7,300 nucleotides of DNA from Actinomycetota bacterium (GTDB taxonomy: Bacteria > Actinomycetota > Actinomycetes > Streptosporangiales > Streptosporangiaceae), in the NCBI GenBank assembly GCA_003168295.1, contig PMST01000573.1:1-7300 (forward strand). The letters are read 5' to 3'. Within the stretch, counting starts at the first letter, position 1. The number at the start of each line of letters is the position of its first letter. Of the stretch, positions 1 through 6,273 are shown one piece after another. The position numbers and the translations under genes are program-made. The notes beneath the pieces were generated by a model, which saw only the letters and a program-made list of their open reading frames with translations, was not told where the DNA came from and made no database searches.

Positions 1-55
1 GGAAGCCCCGCTTCCAGAAAACCCCGCGTTGGTAAGCAGAGTCCGGGCGCCCGAA

Positions 56-109
56 CCGACGCGATGTGATTGGTGCGGCCGCAGCCGCACCAATGTCACA
101 TCGCGTCGG
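56..109. terminator. Long hairpin, possible factor-independent terminator
   Basis: Positions 56-79 pair with 84-109 over 24 base pairs. The loop is 4 bases (80-83), and the right arm has a 2-base bulge (GT within 94-97). Short arms AGTCC (40-44) and GGACT (118-122) could extend the structure. No run of T follows on either strand, but actinobacterial terminators often lack one, and the symmetry would let it work in both directions. It lies about 30 bases upstream of the candidate -10 box for the next gene, which fits insulation between units. It could instead be a repeat element or a large operator. The structure is plain in the sequence; its role is inferred. Confidence 0.55.
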
Positions 110-135
110 CCCATCCGGGACTGGCCCCCGGCGGC

Positions 136-144
136 TGTTAGGCT
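136..144 (+). promoter_or_regulatory. Candidate extended -10 promoter (TGT-TAGGCT)
   Basis: TAGGCT at 139-144 fits the TANNNT -10 pattern and is preceded by TG at 136-137, making an extended -10. No good -35 element is visible 17-18 bases upstream. Counting 7 bases from the -10 puts the start of transcription at about 151, exactly on an ATG. This is a pattern match only. Confidence 0.35.
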
Positions 145-150
145 CCCAGG

Positions 151-174
151 ATGACGGGTAGCGGGTGTCGATGA
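151..174 (+). CDS. Possible 7-codon leader peptide
   Basis: ATG at 151 opens a short frame encoding MTGSGCR and ending at TGA 172-174. The A of its last sense codon and that stop form an ATGA overlap with the ATG at 171, the inner start of the membrane-protein gene. If transcription starts at about 151, this would be a leaderless mini-frame translationally coupled to the main gene, which itself has no clear Shine-Dalgarno site. Such leaderless short upstream frames are known in actinobacteria. With only seven codons it could easily be chance. Confidence 0.25.
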   Translation: MTGSGCR

Positions 175-1067
175 GCGCAAGCACTCCGCCGCCCCACGTG
201 TCACCGCCGGGAACCGAGCACACGCGCCGCTTCCGCCCGAAGCTGCGGTATGAGCTGATCGGCTGCGGTCTGCACGGTCATGAGCTGCTCGGCACGGACG
301 CGGCGGAGCTGCGGCCCGAAGACGAGCTGGTCGTGCGGGAGCAGGACGGTCTGCGCTGGTACCGCTGTCTGCGCTGCGACTCCTGGCTCATGCTGAACCC
401 GCCGGCCCATCCCAGCAGGAAATACCTTCCGCCCCGCGACGAAGTAACGCTGCCGCTGCGGGGCAGGCCGCTGCGGGATCGCTACATCCTGCGGCTGATC
501 GCCCTGGAACGCGTGATCCACTTCCTGGTTTTCGGCGCGCTGGCGTCGGCCGTGCTTTTGTTCGCCAACAACCGGGCCGCACTGAACGAGACCTTCACCA
601 AGGTCCTGAACGACCTGCAAGGCGGCCTGGGCGGCTCAGTCGTCAGCAGCAACAACAGCGTGGTGCACGAGCTGCGGACGCTGTTCACGGTCAGCATCAC
701 CAATTTGTACCTGCTGGGCGTCGCGATCGCTGTCTACGCGGTGATGGAGGGTACCGAGGCCGTCGGGCTCTGGCTGGGCAAGCGATGGGCGGAGTACCTG
801 ACGTTCCTGGCGACGATCATTTTCGTGCCCTACGAGGTGTACGAGCTGACCAAGGGCGTGTCAGGGCTGAAGGTGCTGGCCCTGGTACTCAACCTGGCCG
901 TCGTCGCCTACCTGCTGTTCGCCAAGCGGCTGTTCGGGCTGCACGGCGGCGGCAAGGCCGAGCAAGCCGAATACGACGCCGACGTCGGCTGGCCCGCGAT
1001 CGAGCGCGCCACCCCCAGGGCCGCGGTGTCAGGTGTGGGCCAGCGCGATCCGGGCAAGGCGACGTAG
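165..1067 (+). CDS. DUF2127-type membrane protein with zinc-ribbon-like N-terminus
   Basis: The product is a 300-residue membrane protein of unknown function. It starts at GTG 165, or at ATG 171 two codons later; neither has a strong ribosome site, so the choice is open. Residues 1-100 are soluble and carry Cys34, His37, His39 and a CxxC pair (Cys68, Cys71), which together look like a metal-binding ribbon. A charged linker leads to about four hydrophobic helices near residues 112-134, 176-195, 207-226 and 235-253. The block around 197-250 (GLWLGKRWAEYLT, the VPYEVYEL stretch, then LKVLAL followed by NLAVVAYLL) is the hallmark of DUF2127 proteins. The tail (260-300) is hydrophilic. It lies 41 bases upstream of the aldehyde dehydrogenase and could share its transcript. 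The family assignment is confident; no function is known to me. Confidence 0.85.
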   Translation: MSMSASTPPPHVSPPGTEHTRRFRPKLRYELIGCGLHGHELLGTDAAELRPEDELVVREQDGLRWYRCLRCDSWLMLNPPAHPSRKYLPPRDEVTLPLRGRPLRDRYILRLIALERVIHFLVFGALASAVLLFANNRAALNETFTKVLNDLQGGLGGSVVSSNNSVVHELRTLFTVSITNLYLLGVAIAVYAVMEGTEAVGLWLGKRWAEYLTFLATIIFVPYEVYELTKGVSGLKVLALVLNLAVVAYLLFAKRLFGLHGGGKAEQAEYDADVGWPAIERATPRAAVSGVGQRDPGKAT

Positions 1068-1070
1068 AGC

Positions 1071-1094
1071 CGCCGCGGTAATGATGCCGCGGCG
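1071..1094 (+). promoter_or_regulatory. GC-rich hairpin abutting the next ribosome binding site
   Basis: CGCCGCGG at 1071-1078 is the exact reverse complement of CCGCGGCG at 1087-1094, with an 8-base AT-richer loop (1079-1086). It begins three bases after the stop of the membrane-protein gene and ends one base before the Shine-Dalgarno region of the dehydrogenase. It could attenuate read-through or affect ribosome access. There is no T-run, so a classic terminator is not indicated. Confidence 0.45.
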
Positions 1095-1095
1095 T

Positions 1096-1105
1096 GAAGG
1101 AGGAG
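1096..1105 (+). promoter_or_regulatory. Strong Shine-Dalgarno site setting the ALDH start
   Basis: GAAGGAGGAG lies three bases before ATG 1109, with the AAGGAGG core at 1097-1103 and normal spacing. A GTG at 1094 is in the same frame, but it overlaps this site and has none of its own. ATG 1109 is therefore the start. Confidence 0.85.
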
Positions 1106-1108
1106 ACC

Positions 1109-2497
1109 ATGGCCATCGCCACCGTCAACCCCGCCAACGGGGAGACCGTGAAGACCTACGACGAAATGAGCGAGGCGGACCTGGAGCGCGCCCTGGCGGC
1201 AGCCGCCGCCGCGGCCGCCAGCTACCGCCTGACCGGGTTCGACGACCGCGCCGAGTGGATGCGGCGGGCGGCCGGGATCCTCGATTCCGAGCAGGACCAG
1301 ATCGCGGCGATGATGACGACCGAGATGGGCAAGACGCTGGTCGCGGCCCGGCAGGAGGTCGCCAAGTGCGCTACCGCCTGCCGGTATTACGCCGACCACG
1401 CCGCCGGGTTCCTGGCCGACGAGCCCGCCGACGCCAGCGCCGTCGGGGCGCAGGACGCTTACGTCAGCTATCAGCCGCTCGGACCGGTGCTGGCCATCAT
1501 GCCGTGGAATTTCCCGCTGTGGCAGGCCATGCGGTTCGCCGCCCCGGCCCTGATGGCGGGTAACGTCGGGCTGCTCAAGCATGCCTCGAATGTGCCGCAG
1601 ACGGCCCTGTTCATGCAGGACCTGTTCGCCCGGGCGGGTTTTCCCCACGGCACCTTCCAGACTCTGCTCGTCGGCTCCGCGCGCGTCGAGGCGATCCTGC
1701 GTGACCGCCGGGTGACGGCGGCGACGCTCACCGGGTCCGGGCCGGCCGGGCAGTCGGTGGCGGCTATCGCCGGCAGCGAGATCAAGAAGGTCGTCCTCGA
1801 GCTCGGCGGCAGCGACCCCTTCGTCGTCATGCCCTCCGCCGATCTGCGCGCCGCGGCCCAGGTGGCCGCCGTCGCGCGCGTCCTGAACAACGGCCAGTCC
1901 TGCATCGCGGCCAAGCGCTTCATCGTCCACGAGGCGGTCTACTCCGAGTTCGAGCGCCTGTTCACCGAGCAGATGGCGGGCAAGGTCGTCGGGAATCCGA
2001 TGCTGGAGGGCACCGATGTGGGCCCGCTGGCGTCCGAGCAGCAGCGCGATGACGTCGAAATGCTCGTCGCCGATGCGGTGGCCAACGGGGCGAAGGTGCT
2101 GTGCGGGGGCGCGGTCCCCGAGGGCCCCGGCTTCTACTACCCGCCGACCGTGCTGGCCGAAATCACTGAAGAAATGCGCGTGCACACCGAGGAGGTCTTC
2201 GGCCCGGTGGCCACCCTCTACCGGGTCCCGGACATCGACGCGGCGCTAGAACTCGCCAACGGCACCGAGTTCGGGCTCGGCGCGAACGCCTGGACCAACG
2301 ACGAGCAGGAGCGGAGCCGGTTCATCCGGGATCTCGTGGCCGGGATGGTCTTCATCAACGGCAACGTGACCTCGTATCCGCAGCTGCCGTTCGGCGGTGT
2401 CAAGACCTCCGGTCATGGCCGGGAGCTCTCAGTTCAGGGCATCCGCGAATTCTGCAACATCAAGTCCGTCTGGATCGGCCGCCCCGGCCGCGGCTAG
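1109..2497 (+). CDS. gabD: Succinate-semialdehyde dehydrogenase-type aldehyde dehydrogenase
   Basis: The product (462 residues) is an NAD(P)+-dependent aldehyde dehydrogenase. It probably oxidises succinate semialdehyde to succinate in the cytoplasm. The N-terminus (ATVNPANGE) and the LLKHASN segment (155-161) are typical of the GabD/GabD1 branch. The catalytic set is intact: Asn134 in PWNFP, Lys157 for the cofactor, the TGS turn at 208-210, Glu231 in LELGG, nucleophile Cys265 in NNGQSC, and EEVFGP at 361-366. The PFGGVKTSGHGRE motif (427-439) is near the end. Length is normal for the family. An alanine run at 28-37 is a local low-complexity patch. The last codon converges on the next gene within a shared CTAG. 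The exact substrate cannot be read from sequence; other short aldehydes are possible. The 41-base gap to the upstream membrane-protein gene allows co-transcription. Confidence 0.9.
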   Translation: MAIATVNPANGETVKTYDEMSEADLERALAAAAAAAASYRLTGFDDRAEWMRRAAGILDSEQDQIAAMMTTEMGKTLVAARQEVAKCATACRYYADHAAGFLADEPADASAVGAQDAYVSYQPLGPVLAIMPWNFPLWQAMRFAAPALMAGNVGLLKHASNVPQTALFMQDLFARAGFPHGTFQTLLVGSARVEAILRDRRVTAATLTGSGPAGQSVAAIAGSEIKKVVLELGGSDPFVVMPSADLRAAAQVAAVARVLNNGQSCIAAKRFIVHEAVYSEFERLFTEQMAGKVVGNPMLEGTDVGPLASEQQRDDVEMLVADAVANGAKVLCGGAVPEGPGFYYPPTVLAEITEEMRVHTEEVFGPVATLYRVPDIDAALELANGTEFGLGANAWTNDEQERSRFIRDLVAGMVFINGNVTSYPQLPFGGVKTSGHGRELSVQGIREFCNIKSVWIGRPGRG

Positions 2498-2916
2498 GCC
2501 CGGGGTGCTTCCAGCCCGAGGCGGCGCTGCTCGATTATCAGGCAACGGTCTTCCACGTAGAGCAGCCCCGCCGCCTCGGCGATGGCCCGCGCCTCCGCCG
2601 ACGCGATGCCCAGTTGCAGCCACAGGGCGGTGGCGCCCGCCGCGACCGCCTGCCGCGCGATGTCCGGTGCCTGCCACGGCGGCCGGAACACGTCGACCAG
2701 GCCCACCTGCTCCGGGACGTCGCCGATCGTCCGGTAGACCGGCTCGCCCAGGATCTGTTCGGCGTGCGGGTTGACCGGGATGATGCGCCAGCCGTGCCGC
2801 TGCATGTGCGCCGGCACCGAGCGCGCCGCCTTGGCCGCCGCCCTGCTCGCGCCGACCACCGTGATGGTGTCGTAGCCCGTCAATATCCGCTCGACTACAG
2901 CGTCTGTGTCGGTCAC
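2494..2916 (-). CDS. CoA-binding protein (CoA_binding_2 / YccU type)
   Basis: The product is a 140-residue single-domain Rossmann-fold protein of the CoA_binding_2 family, related to the CoA-binding domain of succinyl-CoA synthetase. Seen in the sequence are the nucleotide loop VGASR (21-25), IPVNP (46-50), GLVDVFRPP (72-80), LWLQLGI (98-104) and the VEDRC segment (121-125). All are in the usual family order and the length is typical. The start is GTG 2916, with AAGGTGG at plus-strand 2921-2927, four bases upstream. It is the last gene of a minus-strand operon, 20 bases after the aldolase stop. That position beside a CoA-acylating dehydrogenase suggests a CoA-linked accessory role, which is inference. 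The family has no established enzymatic activity. Its stop codon overlaps the convergent dehydrogenase stop inside CTAG 2494-2497. Confidence 0.88.
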   Translation of the reverse strand: MTDTDAVVERILTGYDTITVVGASRAAAKAARSVPAHMQRHGWRIIPVNPHAEQILGEPVYRTIGDVPEQVGLVDVFRPPWQAPDIARQAVAAGATALWLQLGIASAEARAIAEAAGLLYVEDRCLIIEQRRLGLEAPRA

Positions 2917-2920
2917 CCGG

Positions 2921-2927
2921 CCACCTT
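2921..2927 (-). promoter_or_regulatory. Shine-Dalgarno site for the CoA-binding protein
   Basis: AAGGTGG on the minus strand lies 4 bases before GTG 2916. It falls in the 20-base gap after the aldolase stop and supports the GTG start and independent re-initiation within the operon. Confidence 0.7.
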
Positions 2928-2936
2928 AACCCGCGC

Positions 2937-3974
2937 TCACGTTCCCGCCGGGGCCAGGCTCTCCTCCTGTAGCTGCAGCGCGATGTCGATGATCATGTCT
3001 TCCTGGCCGCCGACGTAGCCGGCCTCGCCGACGCGCTGCAAGATCGCGTGCGCGGGGACGCCGTAGCGCATCGCCGCGCGCTGCGCGTGCAGCAGGAAAG
3101 AGGAGTAGACCCCGGCGTACCCCTGCACCACCGAGGACCTGTCTATCCAGGGCAGCCGCGGGATGATCGGCCGCACCACCTCCTCGGCCGCGGCGAGCAC
3201 GCTGTCGAGGTCGACCCCGGTCGAGATGCCCAGCCGGGAGAACGTGGCCGCCAGCACCTCGGTCGGCGCGTTGCCCGCGCCGGCGCCCAGCGCGCACAGC
3301 GCCCCGTCGATCTGGGTGGCGCCGGCCTGGTAGGCCAGGACCGAGTTCGCCACGCCCAGCGACAGGTTTTGGTGCCCGTGGAAGCCGACCTGGGCCTGCG
3401 ACCCGATCTCACCGACCAGCGCCTGCACCCGGGCCTGGGCGTCGGACAGCACCAGCGCCCCGGCCGAGTCCACCACGTAGACGCATTCCGCGCCCGCGTC
3501 GACCATGATCCTGGCCTGCCTGGCCAGCCCGGCCGGATCCAGCCGGTGCGAGAGCATCAGGAACCCGACCGTCTCCATGCCGAGGTCCCGCGCCGCGCCG
3601 AAGTGCTGGACCGAGACGTCCGCCTCGGTGCAATGCGTCGCGATCCTGGCCACCGACGCGCCCGCCGCGTGCGCGTCGCGCAGGTCGTCCACCGTGCCGA
3701 CGCCGGGCAGCAGCAGCACCGCGATCTTCGCCGCCGACGCCTCGGCGACGGCCGCGCGGATCAGCGCGATCTCGTCCACCGCGGAAAAGCCGTAGTTGAA
3801 CGAGGCGCCGCCGAGCCCGTCGCCGTGCGACACCTCGATGACCTCCACCCCGGCGCCATCCAGCGCGTGAACCACCGCCCGGACCTGGTCTTCGGTGAAG
3901 CGGTGCCGCATCGCGTGCGACCCGTCCCGCAGCGTCGAGTCGGTGATACGCAGGTCCCGTGCCCGGGGGTTCAC
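2937..3974 (-). CDS. dmpG: 4-Hydroxy-2-oxovalerate aldolase
   Basis: This 345-residue class II pyruvate aldolase (DmpG/BphI/MhpE/HsaF family) splits 4-hydroxy-2-oxovalerate or its homologues to pyruvate and an aldehyde. It does so in a channelled complex with the acylating aldehyde dehydrogenase encoded just upstream. The HMGL-like TIM barrel carries all the key residues: TLRDG at 14-18 (Arg16, metal ligand Asp17), catalytic His20, the GFHGHQN motif at 197-203 (metal ligands His199 and His201), [10 protein letters not shown] at 230-239, and Tyr290 in the C-terminal communication domain. Length matches the family. The start is GTG 3974; GTGA overlaps the upstream dehydrogenase stop, so translation is probably coupled, and a G-rich GGGTGAGG-like stretch lies just upstream. 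Whether it serves catechol-type or steroid-ring catabolism cannot be decided here. Confidence 0.95.
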   Translation of the reverse strand: MNPRARDLRITDSTLRDGSHAMRHRFTEDQVRAVVHALDGAGVEVIEVSHGDGLGGASFNYGFSAVDEIALIRAAVAEASAAKIAVLLLPGVGTVDDLRDAHAAGASVARIATHCTEADVSVQHFGAARDLGMETVGFLMLSHRLDPAGLARQARIMVDAGAECVYVVDSAGALVLSDAQARVQALVGEIGSQAQVGFHGHQNLSLGVANSVLAYQAGATQIDGALCALGAGAGNAPTEVLAATFSRLGISTGVDLDSVLAAAEEVVRPIIPRLPWIDRSSVVQGYAGVYSSFLLHAQRAAMRYGVPAHAILQRVGEAGYVGGQEDMIIDIALQLQEESLAPAGT

Positions 3975-4879
3975 GCCCTCACCCCCGCGGGCAGCGACGC
4001 GACTGCGAGCAGTTCCCCGACCCGGGCCGCCGCGGCGGTCATGATGTCAAGGTTGCCCGCCCACTCTGGCAGGTAGTCGCCGTTGCCCTGGACTTCGAGG
4101 AACAGCGCGACCCGGGCCCAGCCAGACCAGTCGTCCGCCGGAGGGTCGAACTGCGGGTCGGCCCGCAGCCGGTAGCCGGGCACGTACCGGGCTACCTCCG
4201 CGACCATCGCGTGCACCGAAGCTGTGATCGCATCCTGCGATGCGTCGGGGGAGATGGCGCAGAACACGGTGTCACGCATGATCATCGGGGGCTCGACCGG
4301 GTTCAGGATGATGACCGCCTTGCCGCGCTGCGAACCGCCCACCCGTTCGATCGCCCGCGCGGTCGTGGTGGTGAACTCGTCAATGTTCGCCCGGGTGCCC
4401 GGCCCGGCGGACTTCGAGGCAATCGAGGCGACGATCTCCGCGTACCGGACCGGCGTGACCGAGGACACCGCGGCCACCATCGGGATGGTGGCCTGCCCGC
4501 CGCAGGTGATCATGTTGACGTTCGGTGCGCTCAGGTGCTCGTGCAGGTTCACCGGCGGGCATACCAACGGCCCGAACGCCGCCGGGGTCAAGTCCACGGC
4601 CCGGATACCCGCCTCGGCGTACCGGGGCGCGTGGGCCAGGTGCGCCCGTGCGGATGTGGCCTCGAACACCAGGTCAGGCAGTTCATCGCGGTCCAGCAGC
4701 CAGTCCACGCCGCCCGCCGAGGCCTCGACGCCGCGCTCGGCGGCCCGACGCAGCCCATCCGATGAAGGGTCCACACCGACCATGTACCGCACCTCGACGT
4801 GCTCGCTGCGCTGCAGCTTGGCCAGCAAGTCGGTGCCGATGTTGCCGGGGCCGACGATCGCGGCCGTTGCCCTGCCCAT
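3971..4879 (-). CDS. dmpF: Acylating acetaldehyde dehydrogenase
   Basis: The 302-residue product (DmpF/BphJ/MhpF/HsaG family) converts acetaldehyde or a longer aldehyde plus NAD+ and CoA into acyl-CoA and NADH. It takes the aldehyde from the aldolase through a protein tunnel. Evidence: Rossmann loop GPGNIG at 10-15, DLTPAAFGP at 96-104, catalytic Cys126 in [18 protein letters not shown] at 160-170, and the Asn-Leu-Asp motif at 277-279 near the cofactor site. The start is ATG 4879. AGGGAG lies 5 bases upstream, and the conserved family N-terminus begins right there. An in-frame start at 4945 would add 22 unrelated residues and is less likely. It is the first gene of the minus-strand operon, and its TGA overlaps the aldolase GTG by 4 bases. 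No hydratase precedes it. Confidence 0.95.
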   Translation of the reverse strand: MGRATAAIVGPGNIGTDLLAKLQRSEHVEVRYMVGVDPSSDGLRRAAERGVEASAGGVDWLLDRDELPDLVFEATSARAHLAHAPRYAEAGIRAVDLTPAAFGPLVCPPVNLHEHLSAPNVNMITCGGQATIPMVAAVSSVTPVRYAEIVASIASKSAGPGTRANIDEFTTTTARAIERVGGSQRGKAVIILNPVEPPMIMRDTVFCAISPDASQDAITASVHAMVAEVARYVPGYRLRADPQFDPPADDWSGWARVALFLEVQGNGDYLPEWAGNLDIMTAAAARVGELLAVASLPAGVRA

Positions 4880-4884
4880 CAGTT

Positions 4885-4890
4885 CTCCCT
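4885..4890 (-). promoter_or_regulatory. Shine-Dalgarno site setting the acylating dehydrogenase start
   Basis: AGGGAG on the minus strand ends 5 bases before ATG 4879. It favours this start over the in-frame alternative at 4945. Confidence 0.75.
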
Positions 4891-4943
4891 GTTCGTCAGG
4901 TCGCGCCCATCGCGATGGCATGTTCTCCCGTCGCGTCCACCTC

Positions 4944-4959
4944 AAACTGTATGCAGTTT
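4944..4959. promoter_or_regulatory. 16-bp operator-like dyad in the divergent promoter region
   Basis: AAACTGTATGCAGTTT has perfect 6-base arms (AAACTG/CAGTTT) around a 4-base centre, so 14 of 16 positions are symmetrical. It is an AT-richer island in a very GC-rich region. It lies about 65 bases upstream of the acylating dehydrogenase start and about 60 bases upstream of the MFS start. On the minus strand it overlaps possible -10 boxes TAAACT (4960-4955) and TACAGT (4951-4946). A repressor bound here would block the aldolase operon. The size suits a dimeric GntR- or TetR-type regulator, but none is encoded in the window, so the family is a guess. Confidence 0.5.
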
Positions 4960-5002
4960 AGCGGAAGACGCAGGCCGGAAACCAGGGGGCCCGGCGCCGC
5001 GC

Positions 5003-5011
5003 TGATACATT
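5003..5011 (+). promoter_or_regulatory. Extended -10 promoter for a leaderless MFS transcript
   Basis: TACATT at 5006-5011 fits TANNNT and has TG at 5003-5004, forming an extended -10. The expected start of transcription falls at about 5018-5020, on the GTG start codon at 5020. No Shine-Dalgarno-like purine run precedes that GTG. Both facts suggest a leaderless mRNA. No clear -35 box is seen. Confidence 0.45.
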
Positions 5012-5019
5012 CGCTTAAC

Positions 5020-6273
5020 GTGCGTTCCCCGTACCGCGCGTTGTTCGCCGAGCCGGCGCTGCGCAGGCTGGCGCTCGCGGATGTCTGCGCGCGGCTGCCC
5101 CAGGGCATGATCACCATCACCTTGCTGCTGGTGGCGGCCCAGCACGCGTCCATGACGGTGGCGGGCCTGGTGGTGGCCGGCTACACGCTCGGGCAGGCGG
5201 TGACGGCCCCGCTGCGCGGCAGGCTGGCCGACCGGCGCGGGCTCATCCCGGTCGCCACCGTCGGCGGGATCGGCTACGCGCTGGCCCTGCTGGGCCTGCT
5301 CGCCAGCGCGCTGTCCCGCGGCCCGGCCGGGTTGCTCGTCGGCACGGCGGCGCTGGCCGGCCTGCTCAACCCGCCGCTCAGCCCGGGCATGCGCAGCCTG
5401 TGGGCGGCGCGCGCGGAGGCCCGGCTCAAGCAGACCGCTTTCGCGCTGGACGCCGCCGTCTTCGACCTCGCCTACATCACCGGCCCGGTGGTGGCCGGCG
5501 CCCTGGCGACCGGCATCGCCCCGGCCGCGGCCCTGGGCCTGATGCTGGCGCTGACCGGCGTCGCCGTGATCATCATCGGCAGGCAGGCCAGCCGCCCGCA
5601 AAGGCCCCGCCCTCCGCGTGCCCGGCTCGGCCCGCTCCGGTCCGCCGCGCTCCGCGACCTGCTGGTGACCGCGGCGCTGGCCAACGCCGCCCTCAGCGCG
5701 ACGGAAGTCGCCCTCACCTCCTACGTCCGGCACCACCACGCGTTGTGGGCGTCGGGCCCGCTGCTGGCCGAAGTCTCCATCGGCAGCATCCTCGGCAGCC
5801 TCCTGCTCGGCGCCCGGGGAAGCGCGGACTCCAGTGCCGAGCATCAGTACCGGCGGCTGCCCCGGCTGCTGGCCGGCTACACCGGCGGGCTCGCCCTGCT
5901 CACCGCGGCCGGACTGTACCCCCCGCTGCTGGCCGTCGCCGCGCCGCTGGCCGGCCTGTGCCTGGGTCCGACGCTGGCCACCTTGTTCGGCGCGGCAGCC
6001 AGCGCCGCGCCCCGCGACGGCGGCACCGAGACCCAGGCCTGGCTCAACTCGATCATGAACGGCGGCGCCGCGGCCGGGGCGGCCCTGGCCGGGTTCGCGT
6101 CCGGCCAGCCCCTGCTCGCCCTCGGGCTGGCCGGCGCGCTGGCCGCCGCGGCCGCGGTCAGCGCCGCGGCGACCGCCGTCATCCGCACGCAGGGCCATGG
6201 CGGGATCACCACGGCCCGTTCGGATAGAAAGAAAAGACCGAACACGGACCAGAAGAAGGAGGTCAGGCGTTGA
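5020..6273 (+). CDS. MFS transporter
   Basis: The product (417 residues) is an integral membrane protein of the major facilitator superfamily. It is almost continuously hydrophobic, with roughly 10-12 helices. The cytoplasmic loop between helices 2 and 3 carries motif A, GRLADRRG (67-74). A positively charged central loop at about 188-212 separates the two halves. The segment TETQAWLNSIMNGGAAAGAALAG (336-358) matches my recollection of actinobacterial efflux-type MFS proteins. The substrate is unknown; export of a small molecule is the usual annotation. The start is taken as GTG 5020, where homology-like sequence begins (RSPYRALFAEP); the open frame runs further upstream but through the divergent promoter. 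The Lys/Arg-rich tail (403-417) is encoded by an A-rich patch that doubles as the ribosome site of the next gene. Divergence from the aldolase operon hints at a shared regulator, which is inference. Confidence 0.85.
   Translation: MRSPYRALFAEPALRRLALADVCARLPQGMITITLLLVAAQHASMTVAGLVVAGYTLGQAVTAPLRGRLADRRGLIPVATVGGIGYALALLGLLASALSRGPAGLLVGTAALAGLLNPPLSPGMRSLWAARAEARLKQTAFALDAAVFDLAYITGPVVAGALATGIAPAAALGLMLALTGVAVIIIGRQASRPQRPRPPRARLGPLRSAALRDLLVTAALANAALSATEVALTSYVRHHHALWASGPLLAEVSIGSILGSLLLGARGSADSSAEHQYRRLPRLLAGYTGGLALLTAAGLYPPLLAVAAPLAGLCLGPTLATLFGAAASAAPRDGGTETQAWLNSIMNGGAAAGAALAGFASGQPLLALGLAGALAAAAAVSAAATAVIRTQGHGGITTARSDRKKRPNTDQKKEVRR
6255..6263 (+). promoter_or_regulatory. Consensus Shine-Dalgarno supporting a TTG start
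   Basis: GAAGGAGGT lies inside the last codons of the MFS gene, 6 bases before TTG 6270. Its near-perfect match to the 16S anti-SD justifies the rare start codon. Confidence 0.85.

Larger units (their letters stand above)
1..164. other. Non-coding leader region rich in hairpins
   Basis: I see no convincing gene here except a possible 7-codon leader that begins at 151. The stretch starts with a short inverted repeat: GGAAGC at 1-6 and GCTTCC at 10-15, with a 3-base loop. A perfect 10-bp palindrome, CGGGCGCCCG, follows at 44-53, directly before the long hairpin at 56-109. The clustering of dyads suggests the end of an upstream transcription unit plus the promoter of the gene starting at 165/171. 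The 5' neighbour lies outside the window, so its orientation is unknown. Confidence 0.5.

Noticed and set aside
1094..1108. Upstream in-frame GTG start for the aldehyde dehydrogenase
   Set aside because: The GTG overlaps the Shine-Dalgarno that serves ATG 1109, and family N-termini begin at the latter.
908..2185. 425-codon minus-strand open frame opposite the dehydrogenase
   Set aside because: Antisense to a clear enzyme gene; its protein is Gly/Arg/His-rich without motifs, as expected from GC-rich shadow frames.
3048..4076. 342-codon plus-strand open frame opposite the aldolase
   Set aside because: Arg/His-rich product without motifs; the opposite strand carries all aldolase active-site residues.
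4880..4945. 22-residue N-terminal extension of the acylating dehydrogenase
   Set aside because: It has no family similarity, would start inside the operator-like dyad, and an internal ATG has its own ribosome site.
4525..5019. 165-codon N-terminal extension of the MFS protein
   Set aside because: It runs antisense through the acylating dehydrogenase and the divergent promoter, with a Pro/Arg-rich non-membrane composition.
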